Shown piece by piece: positions 1 to 10,857 of a DNA stretch of 64,000 nt. Source of the DNA: Paraphaeosphaeria minitans (Eukaryota; Ascomycota; Dothideomycetes; Pleosporales; Didymosphaeriaceae). The stretch is from contig WJXW01000001.1 in assembly GCA_015832175.1 (NCBI GenBank), positions 1,364,001 to 1,428,000 on the forward strand. Direction: 5' to 3'. The stretch's first letter is position 1, and each line of letters starts with the position of its first letter. The notes beneath the pieces are model-generated. The model searched no databases and was not told the DNA's origin. It saw only the letters and a program-made list of their open reading frames with translations. Position numbers and translations under genes: made by a program.

Positions 1-641
1 CACGCTAGTGCTGTCAGTTTCGCGGTGGAGCTGTCAAACATGAACCACGACTTACTCGCTCTGGGACACCCTCAGCGATGATGGCAATCGACTTGATCTG
101 GGGGAACTCCATCAGCTCCATGGTGGATTGGTACACGGATCGCGAGGAGGCGAAGTTGACGACGGTGTCAACGTCGGTGTGCTTGGCCATGGCCTTGGCC
201 ACGTCCTGGTAGACGGGCAGCAGCGTCTCGCTGGTTCCCCAGTACCTTTGCCATCATTAGCATCCCAATTGCCCCAAAGAGTGATTTCCAAGTACGCACA
301 TCTTGCTGACGAACTGTCCACCGAAGGTGTAGATGATACCGGCAACGGACGGGGTCTTGCGCTTGCAGATGAAGTCGAAATCGAGCATGCCCTGCACGGC
401 ACGGGGCTGCAGTCCGCTGTTGGGCAGTTAGTCGGCTGTCGTCTGCTGACCGCCTTTTTGTGCTGAGTGCATCTCGGGAGGCTTACTAGACGAAGCATCG
501 TGTCTTGGGGTGGAAGAGGAGGTGGTCGGCGGGCGGGCTCATGGGCCGCGAGGGAGCAGCAAAGCGGCGGATGTTATCGTTGGCAGAGAGGCTGTCCGAC
601 GAGGCAGCCGCCTGGCTGGGGGCAGGCGCGGCGGAGGGCAT
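1..641 (-). CDS. acl1: ATP-citrate lyase subunit 1, N-terminal part (runs off left edge)
   Basis: Subunit 1 of fungal ATP-citrate lyase, the part matching the C-terminal half of the animal enzyme. With subunit 2 it makes cytosolic acetyl-CoA and oxaloacetate from citrate, CoA and ATP. Four exons are visible on the minus strand: 641-487, 416-300, 245-56 and 4-1, with introns 417-486, 246-299 and 5-55. Donors are GTAAGC, GTGCGT and GTAAGT. They join in frame to about 155 residues starting MPSAAPAP. Recognisable conserved stretches are FHPKTRCFVYGLQPRAVQ, IYTFGGQFVSKMYWGTSE, VDTVVNFASSRSVY and AIIAEGVPER. The start at 641 is the family start and gives the usual variable Ser/Ala-rich leader. It lies head to head with acl2, the arrangement known in many Pezizomycotina. 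The remaining roughly 500 residues lie beyond the window. Confidence 0.93.
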
Positions 642-1851
642 GTTGGCCAGAGGTGTTGAAGACGGCAGTCTATGGGCGGAGGAGAAAAGCTGGGTGCGGC
701 GAGAATGTCAGCAAGGGTGCAATTGAGGAGGCGGTTGGCGGTCGGCGGTCGGCGGGGTGGGCTCGTCGACAGGGCGAGGAATGAGACGGGAGGCAGAAAA
801 AATAGCGGCGCAGCTGGGGGGGCAGGAGCACACACGAGGTGAGGCACGGCGGGCAGGAACGAGGGGGGAAACGGCAGGGAGACGACTCACCTTGTAGAAT
901 GGTGCGCCAGGGACTCTAGAAAGCAGCAGCTGGCGTAGGCGGGGATGGGGGAGATGGTAGAAGAAAGCCTGGTGAGTGTTGCTTCCCGAAGAATTGGGCG
1001 TTCCAGCGTGGTCGGCGTTGAGGTCCCTGCACCTGGTGCTGGATTTGTTGGGGTATGGCCGAGCGACGCGCTAGACCGCAGTCCGACAGTCGGTGAACGG
1101 GGAGCCGATCATGCCATCGCACGCAGCAGGTCGTCGCCGCAGGCTGCTGGAGAGACGCTGCATCGGCATCGGTGGACTCTGCGGACGCTGGACAGCAGCA
1201 GAGGCCCAGCACAGCGCGGCTTCGCGGTGGAAATGGCAATGGCAATGGCAATGGCAATGGAGACGTCGCTCTGGCAGGCTGGCAGCGTGGGCTTCTGCCG
1301 TCGTGGCGCCTCGCTGCCTGCTTCAGTGCTGAGCCAACGCCGATGCCCCTGTCGCCCCTGGCGTTAGCGCGGCCCTGGTTGGCTGGCAGAGACCCGCACC
1401 GCCGAATTCCTGCACGGCCCTCCCCAACCTGCCCGCCGCCGCTCAACCAGCAAAAAACATACAGACCGCCCGTTCCCCACGTCTTCAATTGCTGCTGTTC
1501 TGCCTCCTTACTGCTCCAGCCGTATCGTTATCGCCGGGAACCCGACCGTTGCTGCTCAACCGACAAGGTACGTCCCAGCAACTTCCGTATCCGTCCTGTT
1601 TTTTCCCGTGTCTCCGTGTCTCGCTCCTCGCTGTGCGATTCAGCTGGGCCGGCGCTTTTCGATAAAACCCACTGAGGATAGTACCGGCGCCGCATCGGCC
1701 TACGAGCTTCGAGCCTCTGCGAAATTTGTTCGACGTCAACCGCTCGTCCCTCTCTTGCCTGCACGCCCTCATCCGCTCAGGAGGTCACCACTCACGCTCC
1801 ACAGCTCACTGCCTCGTCTTCACCACAGCCCACTGCCTCGTCTTCACCACC
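642..1851. promoter_or_regulatory. Shared divergent promoter region of acl1 and acl2
   Basis: This 1.2 kb gap separates the two lyase start codons and must hold both promoters and 5' leaders. It is GC-rich and has a short ATGGCA-type hexamer run at about 1,233-1,260. No convincing TATA box was seen. The stretch just upstream of acl2 (about 1,790-1,850) is pyrimidine- and CACC-rich and contains a small direct repeat around CACAGC(T/C)CACTGCCTCGTC, as is common near fungal transcription starts. Open frames here overlap on both strands, have no recognisable domain and are not called genes. Confidence 0.6.
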
Positions 1852-3778
1852 ATGTCCGCCAAATCCATCCTCGAGGCCGACGGCAAGGCCATCATCAACT
1901 ACCACCTCACCCGTGCCCCCGTCATCAAGCCCACGCCGCTCGCTCCCTCTTCCACACACAACCCGCCCTCCAAGCTCGCCTCGCTGCACTTTGCCGCCGA
2001 TGCCGACGTCCAGGGCGTGCTGGACCAGGCCGAGGCCACGTACCCGTGGCTGCTGGCTTCGGGTGCCAAGTTCGTCGCGAAGCCCGATCAGTTGATCAAG
2101 AGGCGAGGCAAGAGCGGTCTGTTGGCGCTGAACAAGACGTGGGCCGAGGCCCGCGCGTGGATCGAGGAGAGGGCCGGCAAGCCCCAGCGTGTCGAGACCG
2201 TCGACGGTGTCCTGAGGCAGTTCCTGGTCGAGCCCTTTGTTCCTCACCCGCAGAACACCGAGTACTACATCAACATCAACTCGGTGCGAGAGGTATGTGC
2301 CCTTCCCATCCCGTGTGCGAGCCCATGGCGGAGCGTAGGCAAGAGTCGAGCCGCGAGCCGCAAGCCAAAAAGTCGAAATGTCGCCAGAAACGGATTTGCG
2401 ACTGCAGTGCAATGCAGTGCAGGCGTGTGGACACGATATGCGGGCGGACTCCGTTTTGTTAAACGACCGCTCGGGCGAAGGGAAAACTTATCCTGGCCCA
2501 CTCGGCGAGCACACGCCTTTCCATTGTGCAGCGCAATATCCGCGTTTTAGGCATGTGACAGTCCAAACGTAGCGGAATTGGCGCGCGCGCCTGCCGTTTC
2601 TGTCGCCTCATTTCACTCCAATCTTGCGGCTCTAGTCGGCCGCTCGGCTATCGCATCGCCTTACCAATCACACACGCCGACCCAAACGCTAACATCCTCA
2701 TCTAGGGTGACTGGATCCTCTTCACCCACGAGGGTGGTGTTGATGTTGGCGATGTCGATGAGAAGGCTGAGAAGCTGCTCATCCCCGTCGACCTCAGGAA
2801 CTACCCGTCCAACGAGACCATCGCCAGCACCCTGCTGAGCAAGGTCCCCAAGGGCGTCCACAACGTCCTCGTCGACTTCATCTCCAGGTTATACGCCGTC
2901 TACGTCGACTGCCAGTTCACGTGCGTTTCATCCCATTCCCCTCCACTTCCCGACCACCCACGCTAACCCTCCCCAGGTACCTCGAGATCAACCCCCTCGT
3001 TGTCATCCCCAACGCCGACGCCACCTCCGCCGAGGTCCACTTTTTGGATCTTGCGGGCAAGATCGACCAGACTGCCGAGTTTGAGTGCGGTGCCAAGTGG
3101 GCCATCGCCCGCAGTGCCACTGCTCTCGGCATACCCGCTGCTCCCAAGGATGGCAAGACGACCGTCGACGTCGGTCCTCCTCTCGAGTTTCCTGCTCCTT
3201 TCGGTCGTGAGATGAGCAAGGAGGAGGCTTACATTGCTGAGATGGACGCGAAGACGGGTGCGTCGCTCAAGCTCACCATTCTCAACGGTAACGGCCGTGT
3301 GTGGACTCTCGTTGCCGGTGGTGGCGCTTCCGTCGTCTACGCCGATGCCATTGCCTCCGCTGGTTTCGCCAGTGAGCTCGCCAACTACGGCGAGTACTCT
3401 GGTGCACCCACGGAGACCCAGACTTTCCACTACGCACGCACTGTCTTCGACCTCATGCTCCGTGCTCCCCAGCACAAGGAGGGCAAGGTCCTCTTCATTG
3501 GCGGTGGTATTGCCAACTTCACCAACGTCGCATCTACCTTCAAGGGTGTCATCCGTGCCCTCAGGGAAGTTGCACCCCTCCTCGTCGAGCACAATGTCCA
3601 GATCTGGATCCGTCGTGCCGGCCCCAACTACCAGGAGGGTCTTAAGAACATGAAGAATGTCGGCCAGGAGCTCGGCCTCAACATGCACGTGTACGGCCCT
3701 GAGATGCACGTTTCGGGCATCGTGCCTCTTGCTCTCGTCCCGGGCAAGACCACCGACATTGCTGAGTTCTCTGGTTAG
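1852..3778 (+). CDS. acl2: ATP-citrate lyase subunit 2 (ATP-grasp/citrate-binding subunit)
   Basis: Second subunit of the fungal ATP-citrate lyase, corresponding to the N-terminal half of the animal enzyme (ATP-grasp plus citrate-binding domains). Exons 1852-2292, 2706-2920 and 2977-3778 give 485 residues, close to the family length. The start [15 protein letters not shown] matches the family; an upstream in-frame open stretch from 1726 looks like leader sequence. Recognisable segments include [18 protein letters not shown] (ATP-grasp), [18 protein letters not shown] after intron 1, [13 protein letters not shown] across intron 2, and [19 protein letters not shown] near the C-terminus. Intron 1 is 413 bp, unusually long against the 56 bp intron 2. 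Co-regulation with acl1 is expected from the shared upstream region. Confidence 0.95.
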
Positions 3779-4357
3779 AGAGTTGTATAGTAGATAATGT
3801 GGCGCGTGTTTTATCCTCGACATGAGAATTTGGGAATGGTTAGACAAACAGTCAGCATGGGTTACGTGCGTGATGCTAGGAATGGACTTGGTAGCGATGC
3901 GATTCCCATCTAGACTGGTTGCGCCCTTGCCGGGACGTTGTTCGGTGGGGGCATGGAAAGTACAAAATTTAATATATCCCCAGGAGACGTGAGATTGTGC
4001 TGCGGTGTGGTTGATGAACGCCTGTCACCTGCCAGTTGGTCCCGTTCCCATCTCTTATTGCGGCATGTTCATCCGTCGACGAATCATTCGGGGTTCACGT
4101 CGAAGGCTTGGGCACTCGTTGGGCATACTCGTCAATGTTCGAACAACGTTTCCTGCGTAGCTAGCTTCTTGAGAACAACTCAGCAGCCCCTGAAGGGTGC
4201 TCTGCTAGCTCTCCCATGTTCAGCATGTGCCTTGCCTGAGTGATGTGAGGAGTATATATGTACTGTGCCACACCCTCTGCTCTACGGTATGTCTCTAATT
4301 CTTGCGCGCAGAGAAAACCCTCGTGGATCGACACATGGCGTCTGCCACAAGCCCCTT
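3779..4357. other. Convergent intergenic gap, no gene seen
   Basis: This gap lies between the acl2 stop and the stop of the minus-strand arrestin-like gene, so it holds two facing 3' regions. I see no conserved frame, RNA gene or repeat. Short open frames near 4,258-4,561 are antisense to the arrestin-like gene. Confidence 0.6.
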
Positions 4358-5692
4358 TCACATCACCTCCATCGCACCATCTCCAAAGCTCATACCCTCG
4401 ACCTCAGAAGCCGGCGTCGACACATCAGACGCCGTGCTAGACCCCCTGCTCCTCGTATACGCCAGCGACGTCTCGCTCGAAGACCCCTGCTCTCGCATGA
4501 AGATACTTTCATACACCGGTGCAAACTCCCTCAACGGCTCCCGCGGCGCATAAGGCGGTAGCTGCTCGTCTTCCTCTTCCTCCTCCAGTACGCCAGGTAG
4601 CAGGTCGCGCGGTATTCGCGGTAGGATTTCCAACAACGTCGTGCACCGCACTGTGAACTCGCGCCCCTCGTATTTCAGTCCTACAGACACGGAGAGGTCG
4701 TACCGGCGCGTGATGGTGTACGTCTTGAAGCTGGGGACGCATTCTGCATCCTCTAGGAGGCGAAAGCTGTGCGCTAGCTTGGTCTTGGTGTTGAAGGGGA
4801 GGGGTTTCGCGAGGTTGGACTTGGAAAGGCAGGTTACGCGCTTGCAATCGATGTCTTCGGGGGAGGTGGCGGATTGGCCGCACATGGAGGTTGTGTGGGT
4901 GCTTATTTTGACAGTCACGGAGTCGAGGATGCAGTGTGAAGTTTGGGAGTGAGGTGCGGGCGAGGCGTCTTCGAGGGAGAGGTAGAGCGGGATGTTCTGG
5001 CCGGGCGCGATTATCTCCGGGTGATGGAGGGTTGGGACGATCCGGGGCCCAGTGGTGCTGGAGGAGCGGCGGGAGAGCTTGGACATGGCCTTGTCCATGG
5101 CGGTTCGGCTGTCTGAAAGAGGTTTCCAGATCTGAGCGTAGAGGATACGCGAGTGGGCTTGTGGTTCTAGCTGGATGTTGTCGGGGGTTGGATGGTATGG
5201 GAGTATCTCTTGGGTTTCCAGAGGTTCGTGACGCCCCCCTCTGACCAGCGTTGCTCGAAGGAAGTACGCTATGATCGCTTGACCACCGGACGTGTCTATC
5301 TGGAAAGACGGTGGCAATGGGTGCGGACTCTTGAGGTATTTCGGCCCATGTTGCCATTTCGAATATCGCGATGTTGTCAACTCTGGAAACTTGAAGTCGA
5401 AGGTACGAGACTCCTTATTCGGCGCGAGTACGCTTCCTGATAGTAGGTCTTGTTCGAACTTGAACAACTGAACGCGTTCTTGATACCTCTGCATTGGCAC
5501 CGTGGCATCAGCACGTTGTGGAGTGTAGACTGGCCGGTTCGTGGTAGTCGTGCAAATCCCCCAGAAGCTGACTTTGAGTGCTACAACATCCCCCTCGTTC
5601 TCAAATCCTAGTACAACTCTTCCAGTGACTTTGTTTCCACGACGGTACACTCGTGCGTCGCCATCGACGAGGATACGTAAGTTGGGCACCAT
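4358..5692 (-). CDS. Arrestin-like (alpha-arrestin family) protein
   Basis: A single-exon 444-residue protein. Residues about 4-150 read as an arrestin N-domain of beta strands (LRILVDGDARVYRRGNKVTG, then GFENEGDVVALKVSFWG), and about 215-360 as an arrestin C-domain. Fungal alpha-arrestins recruit Rsp5-type HECT ubiquitin ligases to plasma-membrane transporters. An LPPY sequence at residues 378-381, after an acidic run of Glu/Asp, fits the [L/P]PxY motif read by Rsp5 WW domains. The C-terminal 60 residues are Ser/Thr-rich and probably disordered. The start MVPNLRILVD gives the first strand at once, as expected. The cargo cannot be told from sequence. It is convergent with acl2. Confidence 0.8.
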   Translation of the reverse strand: MVPNLRILVDGDARVYRRGNKVTGRVVLGFENEGDVVALKVSFWGICTTTTNRPVYTPQRADATVPMQRYQERVQLFKFEQDLLSGSVLAPNKESRTFDFKFPELTTSRYSKWQHGPKYLKSPHPLPPSFQIDTSGGQAIIAYFLRATLVRGGRHEPLETQEILPYHPTPDNIQLEPQAHSRILYAQIWKPLSDSRTAMDKAMSKLSRRSSSTTGPRIVPTLHHPEIIAPGQNIPLYLSLEDASPAPHSQTSHCILDSVTVKISTHTTSMCGQSATSPEDIDCKRVTCLSKSNLAKPLPFNTKTKLAHSFRLLEDAECVPSFKTYTITRRYDLSVSVGLKYEGREFTVRCTTLLEILPRIPRDLLPGVLEEEEEDEQLPPYAPREPLREFAPVYESIFMREQGSSSETSLAYTRSRGSSTASDVSTPASEVEGMSFGDGAMEVM

Positions 5693-7011
5693 GTTGCTCG
5701 CAAGTCTGCAGATATGCAGGGTTCAACTCCAAGTATGAACAACAGAGCCAAAATCAAAGACCTTGGAGGTTGTTGCGATAGGACAGGACGCCCTTAGCGG
5801 TGTAGTCGGTTGGCTAGTGAGAAGGCTTACTGGGACCATTCAGCCTGCCAAGCAATGCTGGATTTCTTGGGCCGCAGGAAAAGGAATACAAAGAGGGAGG
5901 TGAGAAGCCGCGCGAATCTTGGAAACCGGTCTGGATACTTTTACCTGCAATTAAATGGTGGAAGCTGGACCCTGGGAGGCGGCGTGACAGTTACAGGTCA
6001 GCCTGGTAGTTACCCAAGGGAAAGGAAAGGGGTCAATCACCGCCAAAGTTGCTTGACAAGGAAGTATGACGGTAACTTGGCTTTCATGTAACTGGGAACG
6101 CCATGGTTACCCGTCCTACGTGCTTCACGATGGTGTCCCCAGCGGATAGTTTCGGTCACACTGGACAGTTGTGCCGGGGCCAGTCCGAAATGTCTCATGA
6201 CTGCTAGGTACGATAGTCTAGTTGTAAAACGAAGCTTGCGTTTATCTCGACCGTACCTCACAGGTGCTGAGTACGCTGCAGCCAAGAAGCGGGCGACGTC
6301 TTGGCCCAGGGTCTGGATCTGCCACAGTTGAAGACGCCCCCAAAGGTAGGCGGCGGGCACTGATGGCTCATGGCGAGGGCGGCTGTTGCCTTTGCGATTT
6401 AGCAGCTGGAGACGGTGGAAGTATACGATGGGCCTGGAAGTGTGGTTCGAGGTGCAGGCAGCCCCATGGCCCCATAGCCCCATAGATAGCTCCGTAGTTG
6501 AGCAACGACGCGCATATGGTGTGCGGGCGGAATCCTATCGAGGGTGGGGGCACATGTACCCAGTGCAGAAAGTCTCGGGCCAAGCCACCCGCGAAGCGCC
6601 AGGCATATACCTGCCTAGGTATGCATGAGGCGACCCAGTCGGGGAGGGAGACATGGCCGCATCGTGTGCACTGCATGGGCGAGAATTGGGTGAGTTCAGT
6701 CGCTCAGGATTGTTGGAAGGCATCGGGATTGTTGGGTAGACGATGGCTAATCGGCAGCAACGGCCGATGCAGATTAGGCGTTTGTGACGGGATCAACAAG
6801 AGTCTGTGGTTAGATACATTGATGAATGAATGCGTGATCCTCAAGAAGAGAGAGATGGATGTGCACGTGCGGGGAGCGGTGACGCGAAAACGCCAAGGAC
6901 AGCGACGCGCTCTCACGCGTCGACTATCTACCTACTGATCTGCGGAGCCTCGTCGCTTTCGCATTCGATCGCAGGACCACAATACAATCCACACGCCTCT
7001 CCACACCCACA
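5693..7011. other. Intergenic region, no gene seen
   Basis: This 1.3 kb divergent gap holds the upstream regions of the arrestin-like gene (minus) and the DPB4 gene (plus). Several frames of 60-148 codons occur on both strands, but they overlap one another and show no domain or coherent exon structure. No RNA gene or repeat was recognised. Confidence 0.5.
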
Positions 7012-7807
7012 ATGCCCCCTAGAAAGAGCAATGTCTCGGCTGCCGCAGCAGAAGACTCTCCCAAACCTCCCACAAAAGCATCAAGAGACGAGGATGACGG
7101 CCTCAGCGTAGAAGTATGTGCCCGCACTCCAGGTGCTCCGCAAAAAAGCTCACCAGGCATTGCAGGACCTTAACCTCCCCAAATCAATCGTGCAGCGGCT
7201 AGCAAAGGGCGTGCTCCCGCCGAACACGCAGATCCAGAAAGATGCGCTGCTTGCCATGTCCAAGGGTGCAACGGTATTCGTGAACTACCTCACATCGACG
7301 TATGCGACGGGCTCCCTCGAAGCCAAGTACCTGTGAACTGACAGGGCATGCAGCGCCGCCGAGCATGCCGCCCGTAGCGGCAAGAAGACCGTCATGCCCA
7401 AAGACGTCTTTGACGCACTGCAAGAGCTGGAGTTCGACTTTATGCTGCAGCGAGTCGAAGCCGAAGTCCACAAGTTCACCTCGATCCAGGCCGACAAGCG
7501 CAATACATACCGGAAGAAGGTGCGCGAGGAGAAGAAGGCAGCCAAGGACGAGCCGATCAACGGCGCTGCCGGCGATGAACAGCCACCGACAAAGAGGGTG
7601 AGGCGTTCAGACGGTGCCGAGCGGGCGGGGTCGGACGACGAGGATGTGGATGAGACAGTGGAAGACGTCGAGCAGGACGACGACGAGGTCGAGGATGACG
7701 AGGTAGACGAGGAAGCACCCGAGGAGGAGCCCACCGAGGACCTGCTGGAAGAGAGGGAGAAGGAGGCGTCGGACGATGACATGGCGGATGGAGACGAGAG
7801 CGACTGA
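7012..7807 (+). CDS. dpb4: DNA polymerase epsilon subunit D, histone-fold protein (DPB4/POLE3-like)
   Basis: Exons 7012-7113, 7166-7299 and 7354-7807 give 229 residues. The histone fold starts right after intron 1 with DLNLPKSIVQRLAKGVLP, then IQKDALLAMSKGATVFVNYL, and continues across intron 2 with AAEHAARSGKKTVMPKDVFD and ALQELEFDFM. This is the classic pattern of DPB4/POLE3, which pairs with DPB3 in the polymerase epsilon holoenzyme and with a second histone-fold partner in CHRAC-type remodellers. After a Lys/Arg-rich linker, the C-terminal 75 residues are almost wholly Asp/Glu-rich, as in family members that handle histones H3-H4. Both introns are about 51-54 bp with GTATG donors. The start is the first ATG before the Ser/Ala/Lys leader. 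Confidence 0.92.
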
Positions 7808-8146
7808 GGGCGGGTAAGAACGGTGCATGGGCTGGCGTTTGGCGGTGTTTGGTACAGGTCACAATATCCACGACTGAAGGCATGGTTTGGATCATGGCAT
7901 TGCATTATTGGAGGGCCACCCCTTTGCAGACCATCTATTGAGTCTGCGACGACGCGGTGGCTACGTCTCACGTCCCTATATGATGTGGCCCACGTTGGAC
8001 ATGATGTTCAGGCTCCCTTGGAGCACTTCCCAAGGCCTTCGATGCCACCTCGGTCTTCGTCGAGCACAGGCGTCGTCTCTCTTCATTGCGTCATATCGTC
8101 ATATCGTGATAGCACATGGTGTCGTGCGGGTGTAAGCCATGCCACT

Positions 8147-8823
8147 TCACCGCTTCGAGTTGAGGTACATGGGCACAGAGGGCTTGAGCGGGTCGCCGTA
8201 GCGAGCTGGACAGACATGTCAGCGAGGCGCCCTGACGCTACAAGCACCAGCTTACTCTTGATCATCGACCCCTTGTCGACGACAGCCTCGAGCGCCCTTG
8301 CTTCCTCCTCCCTCGCGCGGTTGCTCTTCCACTCGTAACCCGGCGCCTCGTCTTGACTGGACCACTGGTAGCCCGTCGCCGAGTCGGTCTGCACGGGGCC
8401 CGACTTCGACTTCTTGTCGCCGCTGCCGCTGCCGCTGGCGGGCGCGGCATTCGCAACTGAAGAAGGGTGAGCACGCTTGCCGTTTGCATTGATCATCGAG
8501 GGAGCACCACCAGCGAGCGCAGAGAGGCTCTCCTCGGGGAGGCGGCCCTGCGAGTTGGGCGGAGATAGCTCTGAGGCGGGACCCAGCGCGTACGAGGCGG
8601 CGTTGCGCGGCGTCGAGGGGCCGTCGCCATCGCCAGGAAAGAGGTCGTCGTCGTCGGCATCGAGCTCGGGCGATGAGTGCATCGTCGAGTCGCCGTCTAC
8701 ATCTGCGTGGGTGCGAGGCGGCATTAGAGACGACCACTTGGTACGTTTGCCGGGCACGAGAGGATGCATTGCGCAGCGCGTGCGGGAGCGGAGGTGGGGG
8801 CAGCGTTTCGATTTACCTGACAT
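8147..8823 (-). CDS. Uncharacterised short acidic protein with conserved-looking C-terminus
   Basis: I do not recognise the family. My preferred model has three exons: 8823-8817 (only 7 coding bases), 8702-8256 and 8205-8147. Intron 8703-8816 runs from GTAAAT to CACGCAG with a CTAAT branch-like site 22 bases before the acceptor. Intron 8206-8255 starts GTAAGC. The protein then starts MSDVDGDSTMHSSPELDADD, has a disordered Ser/Pro/Asp-rich middle, and ends with GYQWSSQDEAPGYEWKSNRA, a charged helix and RYGDPLKPSVPMYLNSKR. Without the last intron the frame runs into non-coding-looking sequence. Alternative starts are 8724 or unspliced 8823. About 170 residues. The tidy end suggests a real conserved gene, but no function can be assigned. 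Confidence 0.65.
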
Positions 8824-9215
8824 GTTGAGAGCTTTAATTTACCTGTGTCTTCTCGTTTGATTGTTGGTTTCAGTGAAGGATGCTGGCCCAAAGACACAGT
8901 GAAGCGTTTGTGAATGATGCGCGGAACTTGCTACCTGGTACCTAGTTCCCGACCCTGCATCCAACGTCGGCGTCGGCCTGCTGCTGCCCCTCTTCGCAAC
9001 TTTTGGATACCCACGGTTCACGCCAATTCCTACGCGCTCAACTTACAAGACCCAAGTGTCTCTGGTCGCCGGCTGCCTCGAGCGTACATGAAACGCGTGC
9101 GACTGAATGCTCCCCGAATTTGACACCCTCTCCTCTCAGTCCAAACGCGCGACTGAATGCTCACCGATTTTGATACCCTTTCCTCTCAATCCAGTCGTGC
9201 AACTGCTGCACGAAA
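8824..9215. promoter_or_regulatory. Divergent promoter gap with a 52-bp tandem duplication
   Basis: A 392 bp gap between divergently transcribed genes. Its right half contains two imperfect copies of a roughly 52 bp unit, at about 9,091-9,142 and 9,143-9,193. Each begins AAACGCG and contains GCGACTGAATGCTC and CCTCTC(A)GTCC-like ends. The second copy finishes about 20 bases before the downstream ATG, so the duplication lies in the leader or core promoter of the SUZ-domain gene. Confidence 0.7.
9091..9193. repeat. 52-bp imperfect tandem duplication upstream of the SUZ-domain gene
   Basis: Two head-to-tail copies differ at a handful of positions, mostly single substitutions and one 2-base gap. 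Both contain GCGACTGAATGCTC. Confidence 0.8.
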
Positions 9216-10091
9216 ATGCCCCCCAAGCAAAGCGCATTGGCTGACGCGTGGGACGACGACTGGGAGTCGCTTGCCGATGTATACTCCCTATAGGTTGAGT
9301 TCCTGGCGCGCATGCAGCTGACACTGTGCAGAAGGAAGTAGATGCCGAGCAGAACGAACCAGCGCCCAAAGCCAAATTGTCCCAGAAGGAGCGCAGAGCG
9401 CAGCATGCAGAACAACAGCGCATGCTGTGGGACTCGGCGTATGTATGCCCGATCCCGGGGGACATGTCCGACATCTAACATCGTGTCTATCAGGGAAAAC
9501 CCCGAGCCCATGCTTTTCCTCGAAGCCCGCAACAACGCACCCGTAGCTCCCCAGGCCACGTTCAAGCCCGCAGTGACGCTGCTGGCCCGCAAACCGAAAG
9601 CTCCCGCCGGTATGGCGGGCCTGAGCCTGGATGACGACGACAGCGAAGAGGAAAGGCGAAAGAAGAGCAATGCCGAGTTCGAGGACCGTAGAGCACGCGC
9701 ACAGAAGGACCGGGCAGAGAAAGAGCGAAGGTATGCCGAGGCCCGCGACAGAATATTCGGCAAGGACGCAAACTCGGACGAGTCCCGCGGTGCCTCACCA
9801 AGGCGAGCTGGAAAGGGCAGAGGAGGACGTGGTGGCCGCGACAGCCAGCCGCGGTCAAGCAACGAACAGTCCCCAGCCAGGCCCTCGGCACCACCACGCC
9901 AACTGTTCGAGCCAGCCTATTCTCCAAAGCCAGGATCAAAATTTGTGCAGAAGATGGAGGGAAGCACCAGCCGGCCGAGTACGCCCAACGACCAGGAGAA
10001 GCCAGTCCGCGAGCCTCGTGGGCCCCAAGCAGTAGGCAGAGGTGGAAGAGGATTCGCTCCTAGGGGCAATCGAACCGGCACAGTGTCGTGA
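9216..10091 (+). CDS. SUZ-domain RNA-binding-type protein
   Basis: Exons 9216-9278, 9332-9438 and 9494-10091 give 255 residues. The start MPPKQSALADAWDDDWESLA is a Trp/Asp-rich N-terminus. The middle holds the SUZ-type block: LLARKPKAPAGMAGLSLDDD, a charged helix (EERRKKSNAEFEDRRARAQK) and KERRYAEARDRIFG. SUZ domains are short RNA-binding segments in translation and mRNA-regulation proteins such as SZRD1. The tail is RGG-like and disordered (GKGRGGRGGRDSQPR, then GRGGRGFAPRGNRTG), also fitting RNA contact. Introns are 53 and 55 bp with GTATAC and GTATGT donors. It is divergent from the uncharacterised acidic protein. The specific function is inferred from the domain only. Confidence 0.78.
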
Positions 10092-10857
10092 TCGCTTCGC
10101 GATGCCGCGCTTTCTCAATGCGGCTCCCTGCATTGCTGTCCCTTCATTCCAGCGCTCCCCAGGATCGCTCGCACGCTGTCCACAACAACAGTTGACTAAC
10201 AGAAACTATCATGTCCCGCACGCGAAATTTTCACTGGCTGGTCCAACATTGTTACCATCATGCCTTCTGCCAACGTCACGAGGCGGTCGAGCTGTCCACA
10301 TTCCTGCTTTTCGCACAGAGTTTGCCTATTGGCCGACCAACGCCAGGAACACATTGCGGGGGAGCGGCCCATGGTTCCGCTCATAACGAGTTATGTCCGA
10401 GGAAGGACACCGTCCTCCAATCTATACCCCATTAGAACGTGCTCAATGGACGCCAGCGATTGCAGTGCAACAGTCGCCTCTTCATGATCAAGCATAGGAG
10501 CAATGGCATGTTCCTACGGTAGTTTCCAGCTTGTACTCTTCCACTGCCCGGTTCAAAAAGAGCCATCGTTCTCGCGTATTTCTCACCGTCCGTACCAATT
10601 TGGTAGTGGCATCGAGGCGGAATGTAGAGCATTCTTACGTCCAGTGACCCCTCAGGGAGAAATGCTTCACGTCGGCGACGCGTCTAGACAGAAAAAGGAA
10701 GCCGTCATATTGATGCCAGCCTCAAACTGCTGGTACTTATAGGCATAGTCCCTGCCGGTGCTTGCTCGTTGGGCAGTCCTTCGCTAAGGTCACTCATTTT
10801 ACATACACTCCTTATTCTTCACGCTCGCTAGTCGGTTGACTCGACCCCACGCCCATC
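10092..10857. other. Intergenic region, no gene seen
   Basis: This lies between the SUZ-domain gene and the secreted repeat protein, both on the plus strand. The last 60 bases before 10,858 are pyrimidine-rich with TCACGCTCGCTAGTCGG. No conserved frame or repeat was found. Confidence 0.5.
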
